In this document: positions 52,462 to 61,265 of the stretch, in pieces | How positions within the stretch are numbered: position 1 is the first letter of the stretch | Layout: each line of letters opens with the position of its first letter | Source: DASZVB01 sp036272055 | GTDB lineage: Bacteria > Myxococcota_A > Polyangia > Polyangiales > Polyangiaceae | DNA length: 64,000 nucleotides | Assembly: GCA_036272055.1 (NCBI GenBank) | Contig: DATAZL010000125.1 | Coordinates: 28,383 to 92,382 of the forward strand | Direction of reading: 5' to 3' | Translations under genes and position numbers: made by a program | Notes under the pieces: model-generated | What the model was told of the DNA's origin: nothing | Databases searched by the model: none | The model's input: only the letters and a program-made list of their open reading frames with translations

Positions 52462-54309
52462 TTGCCTTTGCGACTGAAATTTTCGTCGGTGCTCGGCGTC
52501 GCGATGCTCGGGTTCGCGCTGCTCGGGGCCGTCCCGGCGCACGCGGCGACCTATTACGTGTCGCCGACGGGGAACGACGCGAACGGGGGCACACAAGGAG
52601 AGCCGTTCGCCTCGATGGCAAAGGGGCAATCCGTCGCGAACGCCGGGGACACCGTCTATCTCGAGGACGGGACGTACACCTTCTCGAAGGGCACCACGGC
52701 GTGCGCGAGCCAGACCGCGATCATCAGCGGCGTGGTGCTGTCGAAGAGCGGGAGCGCGAACAGCCCGATCAACTACTTTGCCGCACCCGGCGCGAAGCCG
52801 GTGCTCGACTTCAGCGGCATCCTCGATTCTTGCCGTATCAAGGGCATCCTCGTCTCCGGTAACTACATCCACCTGAAGGGCCTCGAGATAAAGGGCGTCC
52901 GCCAGAACAACGACCTGAATCACGAATCCTGGGGAGTCTGGGTGCAAGGTAGCAACGATACCTTCGAGGCCCTCGACATCCACGACATCATGGGCGCCGG
53001 TTTGTTCATCCAGCAAGGTGGTAACAATCTCGTGCTCAACTGTGACTCACATCACAACTTCGACGAGCACACGTCGAACGGAGCCGGCGAGAGCGGAGAC
53101 GGCTTCGGTTGCCACATCCGCGCCGGCGACTCCGGCAACGTCTTTCGCGGCTGTCGCGCGTGGTGGAACTCCGACGACGGCTACGACTTCATCAACGCCT
53201 TCGACGTGTGCGTCGTCGAAGGTTCGTGGGCCTGGTACAACGGGTATCGCCCCGACACCATGACCGCGGCCGGCAACGGCAACGGCTTCAAGGCCGGGGG
53301 TTACGGGACCGATCCTTCGACGTTTCCCGCCACTCCGCCGCATCACGTCGTGCGCGACTGTCTCGCGTTCTCCAACCGGGCAGCGGGCTTCTACGCGAAT
53401 CATCATCCAGGGTCGCCCTATTTCCAGAACGACACCGGGTACGGCAATCACCCCGATTTCAACATGCTCGGCATGAGCACGAGCGGCGCCGACACCACGG
53501 TCGGCGTGTACCGGAACGACGTCGCCTACGGCGGCACGCTCTTCTCGAACCGCACCGGCGCCGACGAGATGTTCGACTCGTGGACCATCGCCGGCATCAC
53601 CGTCTCCGACGCCGACTTCCAGAGCGTCGCACTCACCGGCATGGACGCCCCGCGACAGGCCGACGGAAGCTTGCCCGACGTCCCCAATTTCCACCTCGCC
53701 ACCGGAAGCGATCTCATCGACAAGGGAACCGACGTCGGGCTCCCCTTCGCCGGCAAAGCTCCGGATCTGGGCTGTTTCGAGACCGGATTGGGGGGCTCCG
53801 TGAGCACGGGAAGCACCGGCGGCACGCCAAACACCGCCGCGGGCGGCACGACGTCGAGCGGCGGCACGACGAACACCTCCGCCGGCGGCGTGACGTCGAG
53901 CGGCGGCACGACGTCCAACGCCGGCTCGGCGTCAAATGGCGCTGCGACGTCGAACGGCGGCACGACGTCGAACGCCGGCGCGACGTCGAACGCTGGCGCG
54001 ACGTCCAACCTCGGCGGCGCTCCGGCGTCGGGCAGCGTGAGCTCCGTCGCGGGTAGCGGCAATACGGCGTCGAGCGGCGCGAGTACCGGAGTAGCCGGCG
54101 CGAACAACGCCGGTACCGGCGGCGCAAACGACGTCAGCGGCGATTCGTCAGGGTGCGGCTGCACCATCCCGCGCGGCACTGGGCGCTCGCGTATGCCCGC
54201 GATGTCGCTGCTCCTCGTCGCACTCGCGCTCTACCGAGCGTCGCGCCGCCGCGTTTCGGCCCAGTCATCGGGTCGTCGCGTCGGCCGCGCCACGCGCTCC
54301 GACGCGTGA
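52462..54309 (+). CDS. secreted PL9-like parallel beta-helix protein with MYXO-CTERM-like tail
   Basis: 615 residues. Start is TTG 52462 or TTG 52468 after GGAG; signal peptide ends PAHAA. TYYVSPTGNDANGGTQGEPF opens a right-handed beta-helix of the PL9 pectate/polysaccharide lyase type; GNGNGFKAGGYG and CLAFSNRAAGFYANHHPG are the motifs around the PL9 catalytic region. After the helix a Gly/Ser/Thr/Asn linker of about 130 residues repeats GGTTSNAG-like units. The end reads SGCGC, a hydrophobic segment and RRR, the pattern of MYXO-CTERM surface sorting. An ATG at 52431 is in another frame. Confidence 0.82.
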   Translation: MPLRLKFSSVLGVAMLGFALLGAVPAHAATYYVSPTGNDANGGTQGEPFASMAKGQSVANAGDTVYLEDGTYTFSKGTTACASQTAIISGVVLSKSGSANSPINYFAAPGAKPVLDFSGILDSCRIKGILVSGNYIHLKGLEIKGVRQNNDLNHESWGVWVQGSNDTFEALDIHDIMGAGLFIQQGGNNLVLNCDSHHNFDEHTSNGAGESGDGFGCHIRAGDSGNVFRGCRAWWNSDDGYDFINAFDVCVVEGSWAWYNGYRPDTMTAAGNGNGFKAGGYGTDPSTFPATPPHHVVRDCLAFSNRAAGFYANHHPGSPYFQNDTGYGNHPDFNMLGMSTSGADTTVGVYRNDVAYGGTLFSNRTGADEMFDSWTIAGITVSDADFQSVALTGMDAPRQADGSLPDVPNFHLATGSDLIDKGTDVGLPFAGKAPDLGCFETGLGGSVSTGSTGGTPNTAAGGTTSSGGTTNTSAGGVTSSGGTTSNAGSASNGAATSNGGTTSNAGATSNAGATSNLGGAPASGSVSSVAGSGNTASSGASTGVAGANNAGTGGANDVSGDSSGCGCTIPRGTGRSRMPAMSLLLVALALYRASRRRVSAQSSGRRVGRATRSDA

Positions 54310-54320
54310 CCATTTTGGAG

Positions 54321-54357
54321 TATGCCGATCCGGCATATGCCTGAACGGCATATCGCT
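54321..54357. repeat. repeated palindromes between converging genes
   Basis: TATGCCG (54321-54327) and CGGCATA (54331-54337) form a hairpin, and a third copy CGGCATA lies at 54346-54352 preceded by TATGCC. The cluster stands between the converging beta-helix and DUF4833 genes. It may be a two-way terminator or a repeated regulatory element. Confidence 0.5.
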
Positions 54358-54415
54358 GAAACCCCCTCGTTGAAGCCGGTTCATTGCCCAACGTGGGCCG
54401 CGAGGCCGAGGCCGG

Positions 54416-55084
54416 TCAGCGCTTGAGGCGCTCGAACAGGGCGGCGCCCGTTTTGGGGTCCGCTCCGTAAATGTCGACGTGGTCGACGCTCATGCTGCCG
54501 GCGACCTGAACGAAGATGTGGTCGAGGCGCGCATTGGCGACGCCCTGGATGGTCGTGAACGCGGTGGACTTGCAGTGACGCTGCTCGTCCTTTGCCGTGA
54601 CGACGAGCACCGGGCGATCGACTTGCTTGAGCTTCACGCGGTACTGACCGCCGCTCTTGCCGGCGGTGACCACTTGCTGCTCGGAGAGCCCGTAAGCGAG
54701 GTACTGGATGAACTTGAGCGGATGAGAGCGCACCGGCGGCGCGTGCTCGAGCTCGCGCCAGTAGGGGAACACGGCGTCACTGCCGGTCGGGGCGCAGTAC
54801 TGATCGAGCCGCATCCCGTAGTCGACGCGATCCTTGTCGTTGCTCTTCGAGATGTAGAACGCCGTCTGCACGTCGAAGGGCCCGAACGGCGGCTTCAGGA
54901 GCGGATCGACGTTGATCGGATTGGCGACCGCCGTCTCGGCGTCGGCCTTTGCCGGTGCGGCCATCACCGGCGCCGGGATCGACGGAGCGCACGAGACCGC
55001 CAGCAGTATGACGCTCACCGCGGCAAAGAGCCCGGTACGCCACAGAAACGTTGCCAGAAGCGTGAAGCGAGGAACCGTATCCAC
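54416..55084 (-). CDS. DUF4833 lipoprotein
   Basis: 222 residues. Leader with AVSCAPS lipobox. The DUF4833 body starts AFYISKSNDKDRVDYGMRLD and continues AVFPYWRELEHAPPVRSHPL, LAYGLSEQ, VTAKDEQRHCKST and LDHIFVQ. Function unknown. It follows the 149-residue gene with a 16-base gap, so the two form an operon. Confidence 0.8.
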   Translation of the reverse strand: MDTVPRFTLLATFLWRTGLFAAVSVILLAVSCAPSIPAPVMAAPAKADAETAVANPINVDPLLKPPFGPFDVQTAFYISKSNDKDRVDYGMRLDQYCAPTGSDAVFPYWRELEHAPPVRSHPLKFIQYLAYGLSEQQVVTAGKSGGQYRVKLKQVDRPVLVVTAKDEQRHCKSTAFTTIQGVANARLDHIFVQVAGSMSVDHVDIYGADPKTGAALFERLKR

Positions 55085-55100
55085 CGACCGCCCCTTTTAC

Positions 55101-55550
55101 TCAGCGCTTGTCCAGGTGGGTCGCGCGGCCGAGAACCAGCGCAGGCGGCAAGGGAGGCGGCACGACGGCGCCGGGTTTCAGGAGCCATCCGGTGAACACC
55201 TCGAGCACCGGGTCTTCCTTGTAGTCACCGAAGGTGCGGAGCTGGGCGGCGAAGCCCGCGTTCGTCACCCGAAAAAGCGCGGTGCCTTCGATCTGCTCGC
55301 CGAACCATGCGGCATGCGGATGCCCCTCGGTACCCACCAGCTCGTAGGTGCCGACGGGACGCGGGGCGCGCCGCTGCTCGACGAAGTAAAAGTGCATCAG
55401 GTCGCCGAGGGCGGGGCCCTTCACCAGCTCGACCAGCGCTTCGCTCTTCGCGTGAGCGGCGCGCCAGAGAAAGCCGCTCTTCTTCGCAAGCAGGCGCGTA
55501 TCGTCGTACGTCGCCTTCGTCGGGACCACTTTGTAAAACCACTCTGTCAA
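55101..55550 (-). CDS. conserved-looking hypothetical protein
   Basis: 149 residues, TTG start at 55550 (TEWFYKVV). Not recognised. It is soluble, with an aromatic N-terminus, GDLMHFYFVEQRRAPRPVG and TGWLLKPGAVVPPPLPPA at the end. A PUA/EVE-like fold is imaginable but unsupported. It is divergent from the hybrid kinase gene with only five bases between starts and is co-directional with DUF4833. Confidence 0.6.
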   Translation of the reverse strand: MTEWFYKVVPTKATYDDTRLLAKKSGFLWRAAHAKSEALVELVKGPALGDLMHFYFVEQRRAPRPVGTYELVGTEGHPHAAWFGEQIEGTALFRVTNAGFAAQLRTFGDYKEDPVLEVFTGWLLKPGAVVPPPLPPALVLGRATHLDKR

Positions 55551-55555
55551 GCTTC

Positions 55556-58132
55556 ATGCCTCCGGACGGGGCGGAGCATGCCAGGCTTTTCGCCGAAGCG
55601 CCGCCCAGAACCGCGGATCCGATCTATCTTCGCCATATGGGCGGGGACGAGCTCGATTTCAAGCTGCTCTTCCAGGAGTCCCCGGATGTGCTCCTGGTGC
55701 TCCTCCCGGATGCTCCGACCTACACGATGGTCGGAGCGACGCGTGCGCGTCTCGAGGTCACACACACGACGCGTGAGCAGACCATGGGTCATGGGCTCTT
55801 CGAGCTCTTCCCCGACAACCCCGACGATCCGGGTGCGACCGGTACGAGCAACCTTCGCGCGTCGCTCGATCGCGTGCTCGCGACACGTGCCGCCGACACG
55901 ATGGCGGTGCAGAAGTACGACATACGCGGCCCCGACGGCGCGTTCCAGGCGAGGTACTGGAGCCCGCGTAACGTCCCCGTCCTAGGCGCGTCCGGCGAGT
56001 TGAAGTACATCCTCCACCGGGTCGAGGACGTGACGGAGCTCGTGCGTGCAAGCGAGATGGGCGAGGAGCTCCGGGATCGCACCAGGGCGATGGAGCGCGA
56101 GGTCATCGCGAGGAGTCGCGAGCTCTCCGTCGCGAACGGCTATCTTCGCGACGCCAACGCCAGGCTCGGTGAGCTCGACACGGCGAAGACGACCTTCTTC
56201 AACAACGTGAGCCACGAGTTCCGCACGCCGCTCACCTTGATGCTCGGGCCCCTCGAGGATGCGCTGGCAGATACGAGCGAGCCGCTCGGACCCGAGCAGA
56301 AGATACGTTTCGAGCTCGCGCACGCCAATGCGCTTCGCTTGCTCAAGCTCGTCAACGCGCTGCTCGACTTCTCGCGCGCCGAAGCGGGTCGGCTCCGTGC
56401 CGTCTATGCGCCGGTCGACATGGCGAGCCTGACCGCTCAGCTTGCCGGGATGTTCCAGTCCGCGGTCGACAAGGCCGGAATACGCCTGGTCGTCGAGTGC
56501 CCGCCCCTCTCCGAGCCGGTGTGGATCGACCGGGACATGTGGGAAAAGATCGTCCCGAACCTGGTATCGAACGCGTTCAAATTCACGCACCGGGGCGAGA
56601 TCGCGGTGCGGGTCCGGGAAGAAGACAAATGCGCAATCCTCGAGGTGTCGGACACCGGCGTCGGCATTCCCGAGAAGGAGCTCCCGAAGATCTTCGACCG
56701 ATTCCATCGCGTCCCTGGAGTGGAGGGACGCACCCACGAGGGCACGGGAATCGGACTGTCGCTGGTGCGCGAGCTCTGCGAGCTTCACGGCGGCCGGGTG
56801 TCGGTCGAGAGCACCGTCGGCGCGGGCACGACGTTTCACGTCGAGATCCCGAAGGGTGCGGCCCATCTTCCCGCCGACGCGCTCGCGCAAGGCACCGCCG
56901 ACACGAAGCCCGGACGCGACTCGGCGGCGTACGCGGCGGAGGCCGCGCGATGGACGTCTTCGTCGACGAGCGAGAGCCTCTTGCCGTCACTGCCGAACGC
57001 CAGGTTACGGGCTCCCGTCCCGGTCGAAGACGAACCGACGGACGTGCGTGCACGGGTGCTCGTCGTCGACGACAACGCCGATCTGCGGAAGTACCTCTCG
57101 CGGCTGCTCTCACCGAACTACGACGTGATGACGGCAGAGGACGGTGAAGCGGCGCTGGACGTGATGGACGAGGTCACGCCGGACATCGTCGTGAGCGACG
57201 TCATGATGCCGCGTCTCGACGGCTTCGGCCTCGTACGATCCCTCCGCGCGAAGAAGAAGACGTCCTCGATCCCGGTCATCTTGCTCTCTGCTCGCGCCGG
57301 CGAAGAGTCCGCGATCGACGGCCTCGATGCCGGCTCGGACGACTATCTCATCAAGCCGTTCTCGGCGCGCGAGCTCCTTGCCCGGGTGCGCACCCACGTC
57401 GATCTCGCCAGGTCACGGCGCGCGTGGATCGCGGAGCTCGAGCGCACGAACCACGAGCTCGATTCGTTCAGCTACTCGGTCTCGCACGATCTTCGCGCGC
57501 CGCTCCGGGCGATTCACGGCTTCAGCGGCGCGCTCGGCGCCGAATACTCGGACCAGCTCGACGATAAGGGCCGCGACTACGTGCAGCGCATCCAGACCGC
57601 CGTGGTGCGCATGACGGCGATGATCGACTCCATGCTCGAGCTCGCGCAAATCACGCGCCTCGGCGTGAAGACGGCTCCCGTCGACCTGTCAGCGGTGGCG
57701 CGGGAGATCGTGTCCGACCTGCGGAGCGCCGACCCCGGGCGAACGGTGAAGGTCGACATCGACGACGGTCTCGTCGCGCGAGGCGACGTGCGGCTGGTCC
57801 GCGTCGCGCTCGTCAACCTGCTCGGCAACGCCTGGAAATATTCGTCGCACGTCGAGGCGCCCCACATCGAGTTCAAGCGGTGGCCCGGCGACGAGCCGGT
57901 CTTCTTCGTTCGTGACAACGGCGCTGGCTTCGACGCTTCGCACGCGACCAAGCTCTTCGCGCCGTTCCAGCGCTTTCACAACCAGAGTGAGTTCGCGGGG
58001 ACCGGCATCGGGCTCGCCACCGTGCAGCGCATCGTGCTCCGGCACGGAGGTAGAATCTGGGCGGATTCGGCGATCGGCGCCGGCGCGACGTTCTTCTTCT
58101 CGCTGCCCGACGTCGGCGCGCGCGTCGAGTAG
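55556..58132 (+). CDS. hybrid sensor kinase: PAS, kinase, receiver, second kinase
   Basis: 858 residues from ATG 55556 (ATG 55637 is an alternative). Order: PAS-like sensor (LLFQESPDVLLVLLPDAPTY), first kinase with NNVSHEFRTPLTLMLG, NLVSNAFKFTH, VSDTGVGIPE and GTGIGLSLVREL; a receiver with VVDDNADLRKYL, VVSDVMMPRLDG and LIKPFSARE; then a phytochrome-like kinase with YSVSHDLRAPLRAIHG, LVNLLGNAWKYS, VRDNGAGFD and GTGIGLATVQRI. No membrane segment, so it acts in the cytosol. Two complete kinase cores in one chain are unusual. No output regulator is adjacent. Confidence 0.87.
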   Translation: MPPDGAEHARLFAEAPPRTADPIYLRHMGGDELDFKLLFQESPDVLLVLLPDAPTYTMVGATRARLEVTHTTREQTMGHGLFELFPDNPDDPGATGTSNLRASLDRVLATRAADTMAVQKYDIRGPDGAFQARYWSPRNVPVLGASGELKYILHRVEDVTELVRASEMGEELRDRTRAMEREVIARSRELSVANGYLRDANARLGELDTAKTTFFNNVSHEFRTPLTLMLGPLEDALADTSEPLGPEQKIRFELAHANALRLLKLVNALLDFSRAEAGRLRAVYAPVDMASLTAQLAGMFQSAVDKAGIRLVVECPPLSEPVWIDRDMWEKIVPNLVSNAFKFTHRGEIAVRVREEDKCAILEVSDTGVGIPEKELPKIFDRFHRVPGVEGRTHEGTGIGLSLVRELCELHGGRVSVESTVGAGTTFHVEIPKGAAHLPADALAQGTADTKPGRDSAAYAAEAARWTSSSTSESLLPSLPNARLRAPVPVEDEPTDVRARVLVVDDNADLRKYLSRLLSPNYDVMTAEDGEAALDVMDEVTPDIVVSDVMMPRLDGFGLVRSLRAKKKTSSIPVILLSARAGEESAIDGLDAGSDDYLIKPFSARELLARVRTHVDLARSRRAWIAELERTNHELDSFSYSVSHDLRAPLRAIHGFSGALGAEYSDQLDDKGRDYVQRIQTAVVRMTAMIDSMLELAQITRLGVKTAPVDLSAVAREIVSDLRSADPGRTVKVDIDDGLVARGDVRLVRVALVNLLGNAWKYSSHVEAPHIEFKRWPGDEPVFFVRDNGAGFDASHATKLFAPFQRFHNQSEFAGTGIGLATVQRIVLRHGGRIWADSAIGAGATFFFSLPDVGARVE

Positions 58133-58156
58133 CACGAGCGGCCTCCGCGACGGGTT

Positions 58157-59896
58157 CTACCGTCGCGCCACCGGACCCGGCGCTTTCCGGCAACGGTACT
58201 GGACGCAGTCGTTCTCGCATTCGCGATGCTCGTCGGCGGTCGCGCTCTGCACGTACGACGCGAGCGGATCGATCGCGAGACCACAGGTCGCGCCGTCGGC
58301 CTTCGGCGGGTGACAGACGCCCGCGTCGAGGGGACCCGCGCCGTCGCAGAACGCGCCGCGACGGCACTCGAGTGACGAGCGACACGACTGTCCTTCGTCC
58401 CTGTTTCCGTGAAGGACGTGCTCGCACGCCTCCACGGCGGGCGCCGCGCGCTCGGCGACGAAGTCACAGGTCTCGTAGCGCCGTGAGACGTCGGCCACGC
58501 ACGCCGTGACCTCGGCCGTGGACAGCGAGAGCGCGCCCGACGACACCGAGGACTCGAGCTTGCGCATGCAGCTCGTCGCGAGGATGACACCGGGCTTGCC
58601 GTGCTCGCATTCCGCGCGACGGGTCCGCGGGAGCTCGTTGAGCGCGCGGCAGAGACGTTCGACGTCGGGTGACGGCGGCAAGACGCCGGGCTTCGTCGCT
58701 CTGTCGACGGCCGCCGCGGGCGCCGCGGGCGTCGCGGCCGCCGCGACGTTCGCGGCGCGGGCCGTTGCTCCGGCGCGCGCGTCCTTCACCGACGTGAGGG
58801 TGCGCGTGACGAACACGACGGCGCCCACCGCCGCGAGCGCCAGGCTCACGCCGCGCACGGCGCGCGAGAGGAGCGCCGGACGACGTGCGAGCCAGGTGAG
58901 CGCGAGCACGACGGGGACCAGCGCGACGAGCTGCCCCACCTCGACGCCCACGTTGAACAGCGCGAGCGCGCCGGGAAGCTCCGCCCTCGGGACGGCAATG
59001 CCGCGGAGCGCGCCCGCGAAGCCCATGCCGTGCACGAGCCCGAACGCGAAGGTCATCTTGTACGGAGCCGTCGGTCTCCGGCGCACGACGTTCTCGAGCC
59101 CCACGTAGGCGATGGAGAGCGCGATCAGCGGTTCGACCCACGCGGGGCTCGCGAACACGAGCCCGAACACACCCGCGGCGAGCGTGATGGAGTGCGCGAC
59201 GGTGAACGCCGTGACCGCCAGCGCGAGCGGGCGAACGAGGGCGAGCACCGACTCGTCGTCCTTCTTGCCCGCGCTTCGCCGGGCACCGAACGATGCGAGC
59301 GCAACGCCGAGCAGGAACGCGAGGTGGTCCCAGCCGGTGAGCACGTGCTCGATGCCGAGGCGCAGGAAGCCGAACAGCGGATGCGCGTCGTGCCGGATGG
59401 CCGCCTGGGCGACGTCGAAGGACGTGTTGCCTCGGTATGCGACGAAGGTCGTCACGCGGCCTCCGGTCGTGATCTCGGCGATGTGACGGTGCCCGGGCTC
59501 GAGCGTGTCGAGAAAGTCGTAACGGAAGGAGACGTCGCCGCCCTTCGGGCAGTCGTGCTCGAGCGCGAGCTCGATGCCGTCCGGCGCCACGGGCCTCACC
59601 GACTCGACGCGTGCGCTGCACGGCGCCCCGGCCATGGTCACGTGGGTGGCGTCGGCGATGGCCTTTGCCGTCGCGTCGAGCGCTGCGGCGCTTGCCGGTG
59701 CGACGATACCCTTCTCCCCTGCCGCCGGCAGGTTCGCGAGCTCGTTCCGCGCGAACGTCAGCTTGCCGGCGACGTGATCGCCGTCGATCGAGTACTCACC
59801 GCGGGATAGCCCGACCTGGTGCGCCAACGACGTCGTCGCCAACGCGACCATCGATGCGACAACGTAGATGGCCGGAAGTAGATGTCTAGACGTCAT
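58157..59896 (-). CDS. HupE/UreJ-family membrane protein with Cys-rich C-terminal domain
   Basis: 579 residues from ATG 59896, overlapping the TPR gene by 11 bases. Signal peptide to about residue 26, periplasmic domain to about 170, then the HupE/UreJ core with GIEHVLTGWDHLAFLLG, HSITLAAG and HGMGFAGALRG and about six membrane segments. HupE-type proteins carry metals such as nickel. After the last segment an Ala-rich linker leads to a Cys-rich domain with at least 16 cysteines (ECEHGKPGVI, GQSCRSSLECRRGAFCDG, ENDCVQYRC), not part of ordinary HupE. Last gene of a four-gene operon. Metal role is inference. Confidence 0.8.
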   Translation of the reverse strand: MTSRHLLPAIYVVASMVALATTSLAHQVGLSRGEYSIDGDHVAGKLTFARNELANLPAAGEKGIVAPASAAALDATAKAIADATHVTMAGAPCSARVESVRPVAPDGIELALEHDCPKGGDVSFRYDFLDTLEPGHRHIAEITTGGRVTTFVAYRGNTSFDVAQAAIRHDAHPLFGFLRLGIEHVLTGWDHLAFLLGVALASFGARRSAGKKDDESVLALVRPLALAVTAFTVAHSITLAAGVFGLVFASPAWVEPLIALSIAYVGLENVVRRRPTAPYKMTFAFGLVHGMGFAGALRGIAVPRAELPGALALFNVGVEVGQLVALVPVVLALTWLARRPALLSRAVRGVSLALAAVGAVVFVTRTLTSVKDARAGATARAANVAAAATPAAPAAAVDRATKPGVLPPSPDVERLCRALNELPRTRRAECEHGKPGVILATSCMRKLESSVSSGALSLSTAEVTACVADVSRRYETCDFVAERAAPAVEACEHVLHGNRDEGQSCRSSLECRRGAFCDGAGPLDAGVCHPPKADGATCGLAIDPLASYVQSATADEHRECENDCVQYRCRKAPGPVARR

Positions 59897-61265
59897 GGGC
59901 AACGAGCTGCCTCGCTTCTTCGGCCTCGACGACGTCGAACGCCGGGTTGAGCGCCAGCGCGCGGCGCACGAGCTTCTTGCCGCTCGCGTCACCGTTCGCG
60001 ACCCGGATCGCGCCGGCGTGATAGAGGATCCGCGCGTCGCGCACGCCCAGCGCGACCACCACGTCGGAGAGCGCGCGCGCCTCGGCGTAGGAGCCGGCGC
60101 GGTAGAGCGCCCACGCGAGCGCGTCCGTCGTGTACGGACCGGGTCGTTCGGCGTACTCGGCGCGGGCCAGGCGCACGGCTTCCGCCGCGTCGCCATGGTG
60201 GCTCGAGAGGAACGACGAGAGCGTGCGCGGGTCGTGCAGACGACCGCGCGACACGACGGTCGCGTAGGCCTTGTCCGCGCCGGCGGTGTCGCCAGCGAGG
60301 CGCTTCGCGTCTCCGAGAAGCCACGCTGTCTCGACGAGCGGTGCCTTTGCGAACGCTTGCTCGAAGCTGGTCGCGGCGGCTGCGTAATGGCCAGCGGCGA
60401 GCGCGACGCGGCCTTCGCCGACGAGCGCCGGCGCGTAGCCCGGTGAATCGGTCAGCGCGAGCGCGAAGCCGGCCTGTGCGCCGTCGTAGTCGCCCTCGTT
60501 CCAGAACACGAGCGCGGCTTGCACGAGGACCCACGCGAGCGGCTCCTTGTCCTTGGCCTCGCGTCCGGCGCGGATCGCCTGCGCGCCGAGGCGCTTCGTC
60601 GCCGCGAGATCGCCGTGCAGCCAGCGTAGATACGCGCCGCGACTGTACGACGCGAGACTCGGCTTCAGATCGAGCATGCGTTGCGCCGCGTGCTCGGCGG
60701 CCGTGACGTCACCGAGCTCGAGCTCGGCGTCGGAGAGCGTGCCGTAGGCCGTCGGGTCGTCGGCGTTCTGCGCGAGCAGCTGGGTCTCGAGCTCGCGCGC
60801 CTCGCGAAATCGATGATCGTTCAGAAGAGAAAAGCCGCGAAGATTCTCGGCGAGCCGGTTGCCCGGCGAGAGCGCGAGCACCGCGTCCGCGCAGGCGTTC
60901 GCGTTGAGGTAAAATCCGGGATCGCTCGAGTCGCGGGCCTTCTGCACCCAAGTCGCTCCGAGCGCGAGCAGCGGCTCGAGGGACTCGGGGCTCTTTGTCG
61001 CACGCTGCTCTTGCTCCCGCAGCGCGACGTCGATTGCCGACCCGCCGACGGGAGGTGCCGCACACAGAGCCCAGGCCCCCCTCCCCTCTCTCTCTTGCAC
61101 TCGAGCGGCGGCCGCGACGCTAGTGTTCGGCGTCGCCTTCGTCTTGCCTCGTTCGCCGCTCGCGTCGCACCCGCATAGAGCGAATGCGACGCCGAGCGCT
61201 ACCACGACCCACGGAGTGGTCGGATGAGCCGGCTTCTTGTGGGTCGTGGACTTCATGACGATCAC
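59886..61265 (-). CDS. TPR-repeat lipoprotein
   Basis: 459 residues, GTG start at 61265 overlapping the DUF4331 stop (GTGA); ATG 61256 is an alternative. Lipobox FALCGC, then ten or so TPR-like helices, e.g. DPTAYGTLSDAELELGDVTA and YAPALVGEGRVALAAGHYAA. TPRs bind proteins, so it could assemble the neighbouring HupE and DUF4331 proteins at the membrane. This TPR gene is commonly seen with DUF4331 and HupE as far as I recall. Confidence 0.8.
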   Translation of the reverse strand: MIVMKSTTHKKPAHPTTPWVVVALGVAFALCGCDASGERGKTKATPNTSVAAAARVQEREGRGAWALCAAPPVGGSAIDVALREQEQRATKSPESLEPLLALGATWVQKARDSSDPGFYLNANACADAVLALSPGNRLAENLRGFSLLNDHRFREARELETQLLAQNADDPTAYGTLSDAELELGDVTAAEHAAQRMLDLKPSLASYSRGAYLRWLHGDLAATKRLGAQAIRAGREAKDKEPLAWVLVQAALVFWNEGDYDGAQAGFALALTDSPGYAPALVGEGRVALAAGHYAAAATSFEQAFAKAPLVETAWLLGDAKRLAGDTAGADKAYATVVSRGRLHDPRTLSSFLSSHHGDAAEAVRLARAEYAERPGPYTTDALAWALYRAGSYAEARALSDVVVALGVRDARILYHAGAIRVANGDASGKKLVRRALALNPAFDVVEAEEARQLVAHDV

